Shown: positions 33,254-41,659 of the stretch, piece after piece | How positions within the stretch are numbered: position 1 is the stretch's first letter | Layout of the letters: each line of letters begins with the position of its first letter | NCBI RefSeq assembly: GCF_001422375.1 | Contig: NZ_LMMU01000010.1 | Span: 159,707 to 223,706 of the forward strand | Length of the DNA: 64,000 bases | Direction: 5' to 3' | Source of the DNA: Methylobacterium sp. Leaf99 | GTDB lineage: Bacteria > Pseudomonadota > Alphaproteobacteria > Rhizobiales > Beijerinckiaceae | The notes under the pieces: generated by a model | Told to the model about the DNA's origin: nothing | Databases searched by the model: none | The model's input: the letters and a program-made list of their open reading frames with translations, nothing else | Made by a program: the position numbers and the translations under genes

Positions 33254-34302
33254 TGGGCGACACCCTCGCGCGATTCGCCGTCGATGCGCCCCTGGTGCTG
33301 TGGTTGCTGCCACTGGCCCTGCTGCCGTTCCGGGCTTCGGCCCAGCGCGTCGTGCCCGTGGCCGCCATCGACGCCGGTCCGGCCGATCCGCTCTCGCGGG
33401 CGCTCGGTTGGGCCCTGCGCATCGCCGGTTGCCTGGCGCTGGCGGGCCTCATCGTCGGCATCGCCGGCCCGTACCGCCGGGGCGAGACCGTCACCCGCAC
33501 GGGCATCGGCGCCCAGGTCTCGATCCTCGTCGACCGCTCGGGCAGCATGAACGAGACCTTCGCCGGGCGTCAGCCCTCGGGTGCCGAGGAATCGAAGGCC
33601 GCCGCCTCCCGCCGCCTGCTCGGCGACTTCGTCGGCAGCCGCGCCCACGACCAGTTCGCCGTCACCGCCTTCTCGACGGCGCCCATGCTGGTGGTGCCGA
33701 TGACCGACCGGCACGAGGCCGTCCGCGCCGCCATCCGGGCCATCGACCGGCCGGGCCTCGATTACACCAACGTGGCGCGCGGCCTCGCCATGGGCCTGTC
33801 GCAGTTCGGACCCCAGGCCGCCAACGTCTCGCGGGCGCTGCTCATCGTCTCCGACGGCGCGGCGGTGATCGATCCGCGCGTCCAGGGCACCCTGCGGGCC
33901 GAGTTCGCCAGGATCCGGCCCAACCTCTACTGGCTGTTCCTTCGCACCAAGGGCTCGCCCGCCATCGCCGACAAGCCCGCCGGCGAGGACACGCCCCAGG
34001 CGGCGCCCGAGCGCCACCTCGACCTGTTTTTCAAGAGCCTCGGCACGCCCTACCGCGCCTTCGAGGCGGAGGGCCCCGAGGCCGTCGCCGCCGCCATCCG
34101 CCAGATCGAGGCCCTGGAGCGCGACCCCATCCCCTACACCGAGCGGCGCCCGCGCCGCGACCTGTCGTGGGTCGCTTTCGGGCTGGCGCTGCTCGGGCTG
34201 CTTCTCCTCGTGGCGGGCAAGCTCGCGGAGGCGGACGTGCGGCGGGGACGGGGGGGCCTTCCGCAGGCGGCCGAGGCTCCATCCGAAAGGATCGCCGCAT
34301 GA
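33253..34302 (+). CDS. mxaC: MxaC, von Willebrand factor A domain membrane protein
   Basis: A 349-residue inner-membrane protein. Two N-terminal hydrophobic segments flank residues 12-75; the VWA domain follows with an intact metal-ion-dependent adhesion site DRSGSMNE (about 94-101), a Thr in DYTNVARGLAMG and an Asp in LLIVSDGAAV. A last membrane helix (WVAFGLALLGLLLLVAG) lies near the C-terminus. It is the BatA-like partner of the MoxR ATPase MxaR. Starts in a TGATG overlap with mxaA. Confidence 0.92.
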   Translation: MGDTLARFAVDAPLVLWLLPLALLPFRASAQRVVPVAAIDAGPADPLSRALGWALRIAGCLALAGLIVGIAGPYRRGETVTRTGIGAQVSILVDRSGSMNETFAGRQPSGAEESKAAASRRLLGDFVGSRAHDQFAVTAFSTAPMLVVPMTDRHEAVRAAIRAIDRPGLDYTNVARGLAMGLSQFGPQAANVSRALLIVSDGAAVIDPRVQGTLRAEFARIRPNLYWLFLRTKGSPAIADKPAGEDTPQAAPERHLDLFFKSLGTPYRAFEAEGPEAVAAAIRQIEALERDPIPYTERRPRRDLSWVAFGLALLGLLLLVAGKLAEADVRRGRGGLPQAAEAPSERIAA

Positions 34303-34395
34303 ACCCGGCTTCGCACCGTTCCACCCCGTTGGCGCGCATCCCCCTCGCCCCGCCCGGTGGTGACGGCTCCCGCGGATCGCGCATCGGGCACGGGT

Positions 34396-34489
34396 CCCCT
34401 CTCCTGGAAGGAGAGGGACAGGGTGAGGTGTGTGACCTTTCCGGAGAATCCACACACCTCACCCCAACCCTCTCCTTCCAGGAGAGGGG
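34396..34489. repeat. Long inverted repeat between mxaC and mxaK
   Basis: Left arm 34396-34434 and right arm 34451-34489 match as reverse complements at 36 of 39 positions. Each arm includes its own palindrome CTCTCCTGGAAGGAGAG plus a GGTGAGGTGTGTG tract. Only 16 bases separate the arms. It is the same architecture as at 2652-2796 with a different sequence. As RNA it would form a very stable hairpin inside the mxa operon. Confidence 0.85.
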
Positions 34490-34570
34490 GCCCGTCGCGT
34501 TTCATGCCAACGCGTCTGGTCCCTGCCGAAAAGCGATCTCGCGGATGCATGACGGTGCGGAGGCCGGACG

Positions 34571-35185
34571 ATGACGGCACTCGCTTTCTCCACCGAACGC
34601 ACCGCCCTCCGTCCCCGCATCGCCAGCACCCTGCGGCGCGCCCGGCCGCACCTGCTCCTCGTCCTGCCGGTCCTGCTCGGCCTCGCGGCCGTCGGGTTCG
34701 GCGCGGCGGCGTGGCGGGTGGAGCGGGACAACGCCGCCATCGCGGCGCTCCAGGCCGGGCGCGACGTGGCCGTGGGGCCGGACGCGTCCGCCCCCCTGCT
34801 GCTCGCCCGGGTCCAGCACCTCGCCCGGCGCGGCCTGCCCGAGGGGATCGAACCCCTCGTCGACGCCTTGGCGCGGGCCGGCGACACCGACCGGGTGGCG
34901 CGGGCCCGCTACGCCCTGGCCAACACCCGCCTGCGTCAGGCGTTCTCGCACCTGGAGCGCGGCGACCTCGACCCGGCCGGGCCCCTCATCACCCTGGCGC
35001 GCCAGGATTACCGCCGCGCCCTGCAGAACGCGCCCGACCTCTGGGACGCCAAGTTCAACCTCGACGTCGCCTCGCGGCTCCTGCGCGATTTCCCCGAATT
35101 CGACCGCAAGACCGGCGACGAGCTGAAGGCGGAGCCGAAGCAGATCTGGACGGAGGTCCCCGGCCTCCCCAGGGGGGCACCATGA
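34571..35185 (+). CDS. mxaK: MxaK
   Basis: A 204-residue membrane-anchored protein: an Arg-rich cytoplasmic start, one membrane helix (LLLVLPVLLGLAAVGFGAAAW) and a periplasmic helical domain with TPR-like stretches (RARYALANTRLRQAFSHLER; YRRALQNAPDLWDAKFNLDV). In M. extorquens it is needed for calcium insertion into methanol dehydrogenase along with MxaA and MxaL. It begins a new run after the long inverted repeat. The stop codon lies in a short tandem repeat leading to mxaL. Confidence 0.9.
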   Translation: MTALAFSTERTALRPRIASTLRRARPHLLLVLPVLLGLAAVGFGAAAWRVERDNAAIAALQAGRDVAVGPDASAPLLLARVQHLARRGLPEGIEPLVDALARAGDTDRVARARYALANTRLRQAFSHLERGDLDPAGPLITLARQDYRRALQNAPDLWDAKFNLDVASRLLRDFPEFDRKTGDELKAEPKQIWTEVPGLPRGAP

Positions 35186-35213
35186 GGGGGGTGTCATGAG
35201 GGGCGCACCATGA
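35169..35213 (+). repeat. 14-bp tandem repeats carrying start-codon-like units
   Basis: Three G-rich units each end in ATGA, at 35182, 35196 and 35210, exactly 14 bases apart (AGGGGGGCACCATG, AGGGGGGTGTCATG, AGGGGCGCACCATG). Only the last ATG is in the mxaL frame. The first overlaps the mxaK stop. Confidence 0.75.
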
Positions 35214-36202
35214 AGGCGCATCTCGTCCGCAACCTGCGCGACGGCCGGTTCCAGGCGCTCGCCGGGGCGATGGTCCTCGCCGCCCTCGCCCTCGTGCTGC
35301 CGGCCGTGCCGCTCACCCGGACCGGCGTCTCGGTGCTCGCCGTGGTCGACATCACCGGCAGCATGAACGTGCGCGACTACGCGAGCGCCGACGGCAGGCC
35401 GGCGAGCCGCCTCGACACGGCGCGCGGCGCCCTGCGCGAGCTCATCGCCGCCCTGCCCTGCGGCTCGCGGATGGCGCTCGGCCTGTTCACCGAGCGCCGG
35501 CCGTTTCTCCTGTTCACGCCCATCGAGGTCTGCGCCGATTTCGCGCCCCTCGACGGGGCGCTGGCGGCCCTGGACTGGCGCATGGCCTGGGAGGGCGACA
35601 GCCGCATCTCCGCCGGCCTGTTCCGCGCCGTGGAGATGGCGGCCAGCCTCGACACCGACCTGATCTTCCTCACGGACGGGCAGGAGGCGCCGCCGCTCCC
35701 CAGCGCCGGCGGTCCGGCCTTCGAAGGCAAGCCGGGCGCCGTGCGCGGCCTCATCGTGGGCGCCGGCGCCTACGCCCTGTCGCCGATCCCGCGCTACAAC
35801 GACCGGGGCCGCGAGATCGGCTTCTACGGCGCGGGCGACGTCCAGCAGGAGAACCGCTTCGGCCCGCCCCCGGCCGATGCCGAGAGCCGCGAGGGCTACA
35901 ACCCGCGCAACGCCCCCTTCGGCGGGGCCGCCGCCACGGGCGCCGAGCACCTCTCCTCCGTGCGCGAGCCCTACCTCAAGACCCTCGCGGGCGAGACCGG
36001 CCTCGCCTACGTCCACCTCGACGGCCCCGGCGGCCTCAGCGTCCCGCTCCTGGCGGCCGCGACCCCGCGCCCCCTGCCCGGCCGCCTCGACCTGCGCCCC
36101 TTCCTCGGCGGGGCCGCCCTGGCGCTCGTCCTCGCCGTGTTCCTGCTTCCCACGTTGCGCGCCCTGTCCCTTCCGCGCGCCCTCACCCTGAAGAAGGCCT
36201 GA
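35210..36202 (+). CDS. mxaL: MxaL, von Willebrand factor A domain protein
   Basis: A 330-residue VWA protein of the BatB-like type. A membrane segment (FQALAGAMVLAALALVLPAV) precedes the MIDAS DITGSMNVRDY (about 48-58), with supporting DTDLIFLTDGQEAPPL. A C-terminal membrane helix (FLGGAALALVLAVFLLP) follows. It works with MxaA and MxaK in calcium insertion into methanol dehydrogenase. The AUG is the third in a 14-bp tandem repeat. Confidence 0.92.
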   Translation: MKAHLVRNLRDGRFQALAGAMVLAALALVLPAVPLTRTGVSVLAVVDITGSMNVRDYASADGRPASRLDTARGALRELIAALPCGSRMALGLFTERRPFLLFTPIEVCADFAPLDGALAALDWRMAWEGDSRISAGLFRAVEMAASLDTDLIFLTDGQEAPPLPSAGGPAFEGKPGAVRGLIVGAGAYALSPIPRYNDRGREIGFYGAGDVQQENRFGPPPADAESREGYNPRNAPFGGAAATGAEHLSSVREPYLKTLAGETGLAYVHLDGPGGLSVPLLAAATPRPLPGRLDLRPFLGGAALALVLAVFLLPTLRALSLPRALTLKKA

Positions 36203-36207
36203 TCCGT

Positions 36208-36771
36208 ATGCGTCTCCTCGCCCCGACCGTGCTCCTCGCCCTGTTCGCCGCCGCCGTCCCGGTCACCGTCGTCTCGGTCACCCCCGTCCTGGCCCACGGC
36301 CCGACGCCGCAGAAGGTCGACCAGTCCGTCACCATCGCGGCCAAGCCCGAGGCGGTGTGGAAGGTGGTCGGCACCTTCGCGGCCATCGACACCTGGCACC
36401 CGGATGTGGCCAAGAGCGAAGCCGTCGACGGCAACGCCGCCGGCGGCCGGCGCAAGGTCACCCTCAAGAACGGCGGCACCCTCGACGAGGGCCTCGACGA
36501 GATGAACGACAAGACCTTCACCTACTCGTACCGCCTGTCGGACGCCGACCTGAAGGCCCTGCCGGTCTCGTCCTACTCGGCCACCGTCACGGTGACGCCC
36601 GACGGCGCCGGCTCGAAGGTCGAGTGGCTCGGCCGGTTCTACCGGGGCGACACCGGCAACGAGCCGCCCGAGGAGCTGAGCGACGCCGCCGGCAAGGCGG
36701 CGATGAACGCCTATTTCGCCAACGGCCTCAAGGGGCTGAAGGCCAAGGTCGAGGGCGGCAAGGCCAAGTGA
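36208..36771 (+). CDS. mxaD: MxaD, periplasmic SRPBCC-fold protein
   Basis: A 187-residue exported protein with a signal peptide (ending TPVLAHG) and a START/SRPBCC fold: VTIAAKPEAVWKVVGTFAAI, DTWHPDVAKSEA, GSKVEWLGRFYRG and a long C-terminal helix AAMNAYFANGLKGL. In M. extorquens MxaD is reported to help methanol dehydrogenase and cytochrome cL interact. It starts five bases after mxaL and overlaps mxaE by four bases. Confidence 0.92.
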   Translation: MRLLAPTVLLALFAAAVPVTVVSVTPVLAHGPTPQKVDQSVTIAAKPEAVWKVVGTFAAIDTWHPDVAKSEAVDGNAAGGRRKVTLKNGGTLDEGLDEMNDKTFTYSYRLSDADLKALPVSSYSATVTVTPDGAGSKVEWLGRFYRGDTGNEPPEELSDAAGKAAMNAYFANGLKGLKAKVEGGKAK

Positions 36772-37703
36772 TCCGAGGACTCGCCCGTCTCGCCCTGGCG
36801 GCCCTTCTAGCCGGTGCTGGTGCCGGCCCCGTCGTCGCGAACACCGTCTACGTGGTGAGCCAGGAGGGCGGCAGCCTGACGTCGGTGGCGCCGCCCGGCG
36901 CCGCGATTGCCGTGGGCAAGGGCCCGGCCCAGGTGGCGGCGGGGCCGGACGGGCGGCTCTACCTCACCCATTCGGACACCCATGCGGTGTCGGTGGTGGA
37001 CGGCCGGACCGGGGCGGTCCTGGCCCGGTTCCCCTTCGCCGGCCAGCCCTTCGGCGTCGCCGTGGCGCCGGATGGCCGCAGCCTGTTCGTCGGCGACTGG
37101 GCGGGCGGCCGCGTGGTGCGCCTGTCCACCGCCACGGGCGCGGTGGAAGGCCACGTCGGCGTCGGGCGCGATCCGGCGGCCCTCGCCCTCGACGGCCGGG
37201 GCCGCCTCTACGTCGCCGACCGCGAGAGCCGTCAGGTCAGCGTGGTCGACACCGCGACCATGACCCGGATCAGCACCGTGCCCGTCGGCGAGGGACCGTT
37301 CGCCCTGGCGTTGAACCCGGCGCAGGACCTGCTCTACGTCGCATGCGTCCGCAGCGGCGACCTCCACGCCATCGACACCGCCACCCTGAAACCCGCGGGT
37401 CGCGCGATCCTCGGCGGCATGCCGTACGGCGTCGCGGTGAGCGGCGACGGCGCGCGCATCCTCGTCACCAACCAGCAGGGCGGCACCCTCGTGGTGCTCG
37501 ACGCCGCCCTGAAGCCCGTCGCGACGATCCCCGTCGGCCGCTATCCCGAGGGCGTGGCGGTCGCGGGCGACAGGGCCTACGTGGCGAACTGGTTCTCGGA
37601 TTCCGTCTCGGTGATCGATCTCACCACCCTCGCGGAGACGGCGCGGCTTCCCGTGGGCGAGGGGCCGCGCGGCCTCGCCGTCCTGATGCGGGAGGCCCCA
37701 TGA
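36768..37703 (+). CDS. mxaE: MxaE, YVTN-type beta-propeller protein
   Basis: A 311-residue exported beta-propeller. The GTG start at 36768 overlaps the mxaD stop (GTGA). After the signal peptide come repeated blades with the YVTN pattern: GQPFGVAVAPDGRSLFVGDW, RLYVADRESRQVSVVDTATM, GEGPFALALNPAQDLLYVAC and RAYVANWFSDSVSVIDLTTL. Function in methanol oxidation is not established, though the gene is co-conserved with mxaD and mxaH. Ends in an ATGA overlap with mxaH. Confidence 0.88.
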   Translation: MIRGLARLALAALLAGAGAGPVVANTVYVVSQEGGSLTSVAPPGAAIAVGKGPAQVAAGPDGRLYLTHSDTHAVSVVDGRTGAVLARFPFAGQPFGVAVAPDGRSLFVGDWAGGRVVRLSTATGAVEGHVGVGRDPAALALDGRGRLYVADRESRQVSVVDTATMTRISTVPVGEGPFALALNPAQDLLYVACVRSGDLHAIDTATLKPAGRAILGGMPYGVAVSGDGARILVTNQQGGTLVVLDAALKPVATIPVGRYPEGVAVAGDRAYVANWFSDSVSVIDLTTLAETARLPVGEGPRGLAVLMREAP

Positions 37704-37759
37704 CGCCGACGCCCATGACACCGACGCGCATGACGCCGACGCGCATGACGCCGACGCGA
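37700..37759 (+). repeat. Four-copy 15-bp tandem repeat at the mxaH start
   Basis: Units ATGACGCCGACGC(C/G)C repeat four times from 37700 to 37759 with few changes. Each unit contains an in-frame ATG. Confidence 0.9.
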
Positions 37760-38308
37760 CCGCTCCTCGCCCTCGCCCTCGCGGCCGGGCTCGCCGCCTG
37801 CGACAGGCCCGAGGAGCCCGCCGAGGCGGCGCGCGCGCCCGAGGACCAGACGGTGGTGGCGACGAAATCCGACGCCGACATCCCGCCCTGGCTGTCGCCC
37901 ACGGACCCCATGGAGCCGGCCCGCTGGCTCGCCAGCCGGGAGCTCGGCCGGCCGGCGCCGGAGGTCGGGTCCCAGGCCGACCACCTGCGCCACAGCCTCG
38001 CCCGCGCCAAGGACGCGTTCATCGAGGACCCGCGCATGGTGGCCAACCGCACGGTGCAGCTCGGGCAGATGCTGGCCGAGGCCGGCACGCCCGAGCCCTA
38101 TGCCGATCTGCTCGACGGGCTGGAGGCCGTGGCGGCGGTGACCACCCGCAAGCAGCTCTTCGGCGAGATGTGCCAGCAATACTACAACACCCGCCGGCAG
38201 GGGGCCGACCGGGCCACCGCCCTGGCCCGCCTCACCGAGCGCTACGCCGCGCAGGGGAGCGGGGACCAGACGCCCGCGCCCGGCCCCTCCCCCGGGGATG
38301 CGCGATGA
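37700..38308 (+). CDS. mxaH: MxaH, predicted lipoprotein
   Basis: A 202-residue protein. The first 20 residues are four copies of MTPT(R/P), encoded by a 15-bp tandem repeat that offers four in-frame ATGs (37700, 37715, 37730, 37745). Then comes a lipoprotein signal ending LAAGLAACDRP. The mature part is acidic and helical (ADHLRHSLARAKDAFIEDPR; AVTTRKQLFGEMCQQYYNTR). Any of the four Met could be used; the last gives the most ordinary lipoprotein signal. Function unknown; position between mxaE and mxaB is canonical. Confidence 0.87.
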   Translation: MTPTPMTPTRMTPTRMTPTRPLLALALAAGLAACDRPEEPAEAARAPEDQTVVATKSDADIPPWLSPTDPMEPARWLASRELGRPAPEVGSQADHLRHSLARAKDAFIEDPRMVANRTVQLGQMLAEAGTPEPYADLLDGLEAVAAVTTRKQLFGEMCQQYYNTRRQGADRATALARLTERYAAQGSGDQTPAPGPSPGDAR

Positions 38309-38946
38309 CGAGCGTCCTCATCGTGGACGACCACCCGGTGATCCTGCGGGGCTTCCGCCGCATCATGGAGGATGCCGGGGTCGAGACCGTCCACGAGGCC
38401 ACCGACATCGCCGGCGGCTACCGCCTGTTCCACCGCCTGCGCCCCGCCATGGTCGTGGCCGACCTCACCTTCCGCACGGGCGCCCTGTCGGGCCTGTCCC
38501 TGATCCGGCAGATCCGCGCCCTGGCGCGCGACACCCGCATCCTCGCCTTCAGCATGCACGACGACCCGATCATCGTCGCGCGCGCCCTGGAGAGCGGGGC
38601 CACGGGCTACGTGCTGAAGGACGTCCCGGCGGCGCGGTTCCACGAGGCGTTCGAGACGGTGCGGGCGGGGCGGAGCTATCTCGACCACGCGTTGGCCACC
38701 CGCGTCGCCGTGCTCGGCCTCGCCGGACGGCCGGCGCCCCTCGCCGACCTCACGGCCCGCGAACTCCAGATCCTGTCCCTGCTCGGCCGCGGCCAATCCT
38801 ACCAGGCCATCGCCGACGCCCTGGCGGTGAGCTACCGCACGGTGATCGGCGCCTGCGCCAGCCTGCGGCACAAGCTCGGGGTGCGGACGCTCGCCGAACT
38901 CATCCACGTTGCCGTCTCGCAGGGCGAGGGCGGCCCGGCGCGGTGA
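38305..38946 (+). CDS. mxaB: MxaB, response regulator of methanol oxidation genes
   Basis: A 213-residue NarL/FixJ-type regulator. The receiver domain has the acidic pair in VLIVDDHPVILRGF, phosphoacceptor Asp53 (VVADLTFRTG), and the Lys in GYVLKDVPAARF. The C-terminal LuxR-type HTH reads LTARELQILSLLGRGQSYQAIA. In M. extorquens MxaB is needed for expression of methanol dehydrogenase genes; its kinase is not known from this window. It overlaps mxaH by four bases (ATGA) and closes the cluster, facing the convergent flavin reductase gene. Confidence 0.94.
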   Translation: MTSVLIVDDHPVILRGFRRIMEDAGVETVHEATDIAGGYRLFHRLRPAMVVADLTFRTGALSGLSLIRQIRALARDTRILAFSMHDDPIIVARALESGATGYVLKDVPAARFHEAFETVRAGRSYLDHALATRVAVLGLAGRPAPLADLTARELQILSLLGRGQSYQAIADALAVSYRTVIGACASLRHKLGVRTLAELIHVAVSQGEGGPAR

Positions 38947-38953
38947 GCCCGGG

Positions 38954-39565
38954 CTACTGCCCGGCGCCGCTCGGGCGCTTGAGGGAGAAGCGCGTCTCGG
39001 GCTCGGCGGTGAAATAGTCGAAATAGCCGCCGCGCAGGATCGGCCGCATGGCCGCCGTCTCGACGAGGCCGTCCTTGATGTAGGCGTCGTCGATGTAGAT
39101 CGAGACCACCTGCCCGATCACCAGGAAGCTGGTCGCGTCCCGGCCGTCGAGGGGCGTCAGGGGCACGGTCTGCACCCACTTGCACTCGATGGCGGCGGGC
39201 GATTCGCCCACCCGCGGCGGCCGCACCTTGCGCGAGGGCACCGGCGTGAGACCGGCCACCGCGAACTCGCTCTGCCCGCGCGGCAGCGGCGCCGACGTCG
39301 CATTCATCGCCTCGCGCAGATCGAAGGTGGCGATGTTGCAGACGAACTCGCCGCCCTCCTCCGCGAAGGTCATGGCGTCCTTCCGGCCCGAGGACGAGAA
39401 CATCACCATGTCGGGGTCCGCCGCCACGGCGTTGAAGTAGGAGTACGGCGCCAGGTTCAGCTGTCCCGCCCGGTTCATGGCGCTGATCCAGCCGATGGGG
39501 CGCGGCGCGATGAGGGCCTTCAGGGGGTTGTGCGGCAGGCCCCGGGTCTCGGAATCGTAATGCAT
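38954..39565 (-). CDS. Flavin reductase family protein
   Basis: A 203-residue FMN-binding split-barrel protein. Typical motifs: KALIAPRPIGWISAMNRAGQ, NLAPYSYFNAVAADPDMVMF (flavin phosphate and isoalloxazine contacts), FVCNIATFDLREAMNATSA. Members reduce flavin with NAD(P)H for monooxygenases or act as flavoproteins of unknown substrate. It is followed four bases later, on the same strand upstream, by a nitroreductase gene, so the two flavoenzymes form a small operon convergent with mxaB. Confidence 0.9.
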   Translation of the reverse strand: MHYDSETRGLPHNPLKALIAPRPIGWISAMNRAGQLNLAPYSYFNAVAADPDMVMFSSSGRKDAMTFAEEGGEFVCNIATFDLREAMNATSAPLPRGQSEFAVAGLTPVPSRKVRPPRVGESPAAIECKWVQTVPLTPLDGRDATSFLVIGQVVSIYIDDAYIKDGLVETAAMRPILRGGYFDYFTAEPETRFSLKRPSGAGQ

Positions 39566-39569
39566 GGCG

Positions 39570-40133
39570 TCAGATCCGCGTGACGATGTGGGCGAGGTCC
39601 GGCCGGGGCCGGTCGCCCGGGACCTCCTGCGGGTGACCCATGTGGATGAAGCCGGCGATCTTCTCGTTCGGCGTGAGGCCGAGGGCGTCGAGGATGCGGC
39701 GGTCGTAGGCGAACCATTCCGTGAGCCAGGACGTGGCGTAGCCCGCCGCGTTGGCCGCGACCACGAGGTTCATGCACACGGCGCCCGCCGACAGCACCTG
39801 CTCCCATTCGGGGATCTTGATGTGCGGACCGGCGCGGGAGACCACCGCCACCACCACGGGGGCGTGGGCGAGGCGGGCGCGCTCGAGGTCGAGGCGCGCG
39901 TCATCCGCCTCCGGGTGGTCGGCGGCGTAGGCCCCGGCGATGATGCCGCCGACCCGCGCCCGCGCCTCGCCCGCGATGACGAGGAAGCGCCAGGGCGCGA
40001 GCTTGCCGTGGTCCGGCACCCGGGCGGCCAGGGTCAGGAGCGTGTCGAGTTCGGCCGGCGTCGGGCCGGGGCCGTCGAGGCGCATGGGGGGCACGGAGCG
40101 GCGGGTGCGCAGGAGATCGAGGGTGGCGTTCAT
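39570..40133 (-). CDS. Nitroreductase family protein
   Basis: A 187-residue FMN-dependent oxidoreductase of the YdjA/RutE-like size class. Motifs: LLRTRRSVPPMRLDGPGPT (FMN phosphate-binding Arg pair), AARVPDHGKLAPWRFLVI, EQVLSAGAVCMNLVVAANAAGYATSWLT and NEKIAGFIHMGHP. Reduces nitro compounds, quinones or enones with NAD(P)H; natural substrate unknown. It shares a strand and near-contiguous spacing with the flavin reductase. Confidence 0.92.
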   Translation of the reverse strand: MNATLDLLRTRRSVPPMRLDGPGPTPAELDTLLTLAARVPDHGKLAPWRFLVIAGEARARVGGIIAGAYAADHPEADDARLDLERARLAHAPVVVAVVSRAGPHIKIPEWEQVLSAGAVCMNLVVAANAAGYATSWLTEWFAYDRRILDALGLTPNEKIAGFIHMGHPQEVPGDRPRPDLAHIVTRI

Positions 40134-40327
40134 CGAGACCTTTTTGGACTAGGATCGCGGCGTATCGCTGGAGTCACGGCCTCGTCCGAAAACCGGGTCC
40201 CCCTTTTCGGGCCGATGCCTTAGCATGGATCAGGCGCAATCACGCCGGTCATGCCGTCGCCACGGTCCGGTTCCAGAGCACGCGGCGCGAATCGCCGGAC
40301 GGGCCGGCGCGCGAAGGGAGCGGTCGC

Positions 40328-41236
40328 ATGACAAGGGGCCTGATGTTCGGCGCCGCACTGACGGCCCTGCTGGCGGCGCCCGGCCGCGCCCAGGAGGGCG
40401 GCTTCCACAACCGGATCGGGCCCAATCTCCCGACCCCGTCCGTCACCGGGCCCGACCTGCCCCCGCCCGTCCCCCAGGCCGATGCGACCCTGAGCCTCAA
40501 GGCGGTGTTCGCCGGCAGCGACAGGCCCCTGCGCTCCGGGCTGGCCTGGCGCATCTACGAGGACCGCACCGACGGCGTGAAGCCCAACATCGTCGCGCGC
40601 TCGGAGGCGGCCGAGCCGAGCTTCACCCTGGCGCCCGGCGCCTACATCGCCACGGTGACCTACGGTTTCGCCAGCGCCTCGAAGCGCCTCGCCATGGCGG
40701 GGGTCCCGGTCTCCGACGGGCTCAAGGTCAATGCCGGGGCGCTCAAGCTCTCGGGCGCCATCGGCGATACGAAGATCGTGCCCGCCCAGGTGGCCTTCGC
40801 GGTGTTCGTGCCCATCGGCACCAACTCGGAGGGGCGCCTGGTGCGCAGCGGCGTCAAGGCCGGCGAGCTGCTGCGCCTGCCCGAGGGCACCTATCACGTG
40901 GTCTCGACCTACGGGGAATCGAACGCCATCCAGCGCGCCGACCTCAAGGTCGAGAACGGCAAGGTCACCGACGCGACCCTGAGCCACCACGCCGCCACCG
41001 TGACCCTGAAGCTCGTCGCCGCCGCCGGGGCCGAGGCCTTCGCCGGCACCGCCTTCAGCGTGCTGACGCCGGGCGGCGACACCATCCGCGAGGCCATCGG
41101 CGCGTTCCCGCAGGTGATCCTGGCGGAGGGCGACTACGTCCTCATCGCCCGCCACGACGGGCAGGTCTACACCCGCGAGTTCAAGGTCGAGAGCGGGATG
41201 GACCGGGACATCGAGGTGGTCGCCAAGGCGTCCTGA
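40328..41236 (+). CDS. Exported protein with repeated beta-sandwich segments
   Basis: A 302-residue protein with a signal peptide (ending PGRAQEG), then three similar segments of about 80 residues with the pattern 'LAPGAYIATVTYG', 'LPEGTYHVVSTYGESNA', 'LAEGDYVLIARHDGQVYTREF'. These look like PEGA/carboxypeptidase-regulatory-type beta-sandwich repeats. It is probably periplasmic or surface-associated. No enzyme motif seen. The next small exported protein follows 26 bases later. Confidence 0.7.
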   Translation: MTRGLMFGAALTALLAAPGRAQEGGFHNRIGPNLPTPSVTGPDLPPPVPQADATLSLKAVFAGSDRPLRSGLAWRIYEDRTDGVKPNIVARSEAAEPSFTLAPGAYIATVTYGFASASKRLAMAGVPVSDGLKVNAGALKLSGAIGDTKIVPAQVAFAVFVPIGTNSEGRLVRSGVKAGELLRLPEGTYHVVSTYGESNAIQRADLKVENGKVTDATLSHHAATVTLKLVAAAGAEAFAGTAFSVLTPGGDTIREAIGAFPQVILAEGDYVLIARHDGQVYTREFKVESGMDRDIEVVAKAS

Positions 41237-41262
41237 TTTTTTCGCGGAACCGAGATCGCCCC

Positions 41263-41649
41263 ATGACGCGTCACCGATGGAGTCTCGTCGCCCTCGCCGC
41301 GACGCTGGCGAGCCCGGCCGTGCACGCACAGGGCATCGTCGGTGAATCCGCCCTCCCGCCGGAGACCGCGCAGGCCGCCGTCGCGCTCCTCGGCCAAAGC
41401 CTGAAGGCGCCCGACGCCGCCCGCTACGGCCGCCTCCGCCCGGGCCGGGCCGGGGCCGTGTGCGGCGAGGTGGACACGACCAACCGGATGGGCCAGCACG
41501 TCGGGCCGCGCGGCTTCGTCGCCGACCTGGGGGCGGGCTTCGCCGCCATCGTCCCGGACGGGGCGGAGCTGCGCAACCCGACCGGCCCGGCGCACTACGC
41601 GGCGATGCAGCGGGCGCTGGCGCTGTTTGCCGCCAACTGCGCGGCCTGA
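41263..41649 (+). CDS. Small exported protein of unknown function
   Basis: A 128-residue protein with a signal peptide (ending SPAVHAQG) and a mature part with three Cys. The pattern RPGRAGAVCGEVDTTNRMG and GPRGFVADLGAGFAAIVPDG recalls small alphaproteobacterial secreted proteins annotated as hypothetical. It follows the beta-sandwich gene closely and could be cotranscribed. No function is proposed. Confidence 0.62.
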   Translation: MTRHRWSLVALAATLASPAVHAQGIVGESALPPETAQAAVALLGQSLKAPDAARYGRLRPGRAGAVCGEVDTTNRMGQHVGPRGFVADLGAGFAAIVPDGAELRNPTGPAHYAAMQRALALFAANCAA

Positions 41650-41659
41650 TCCCGAACTT

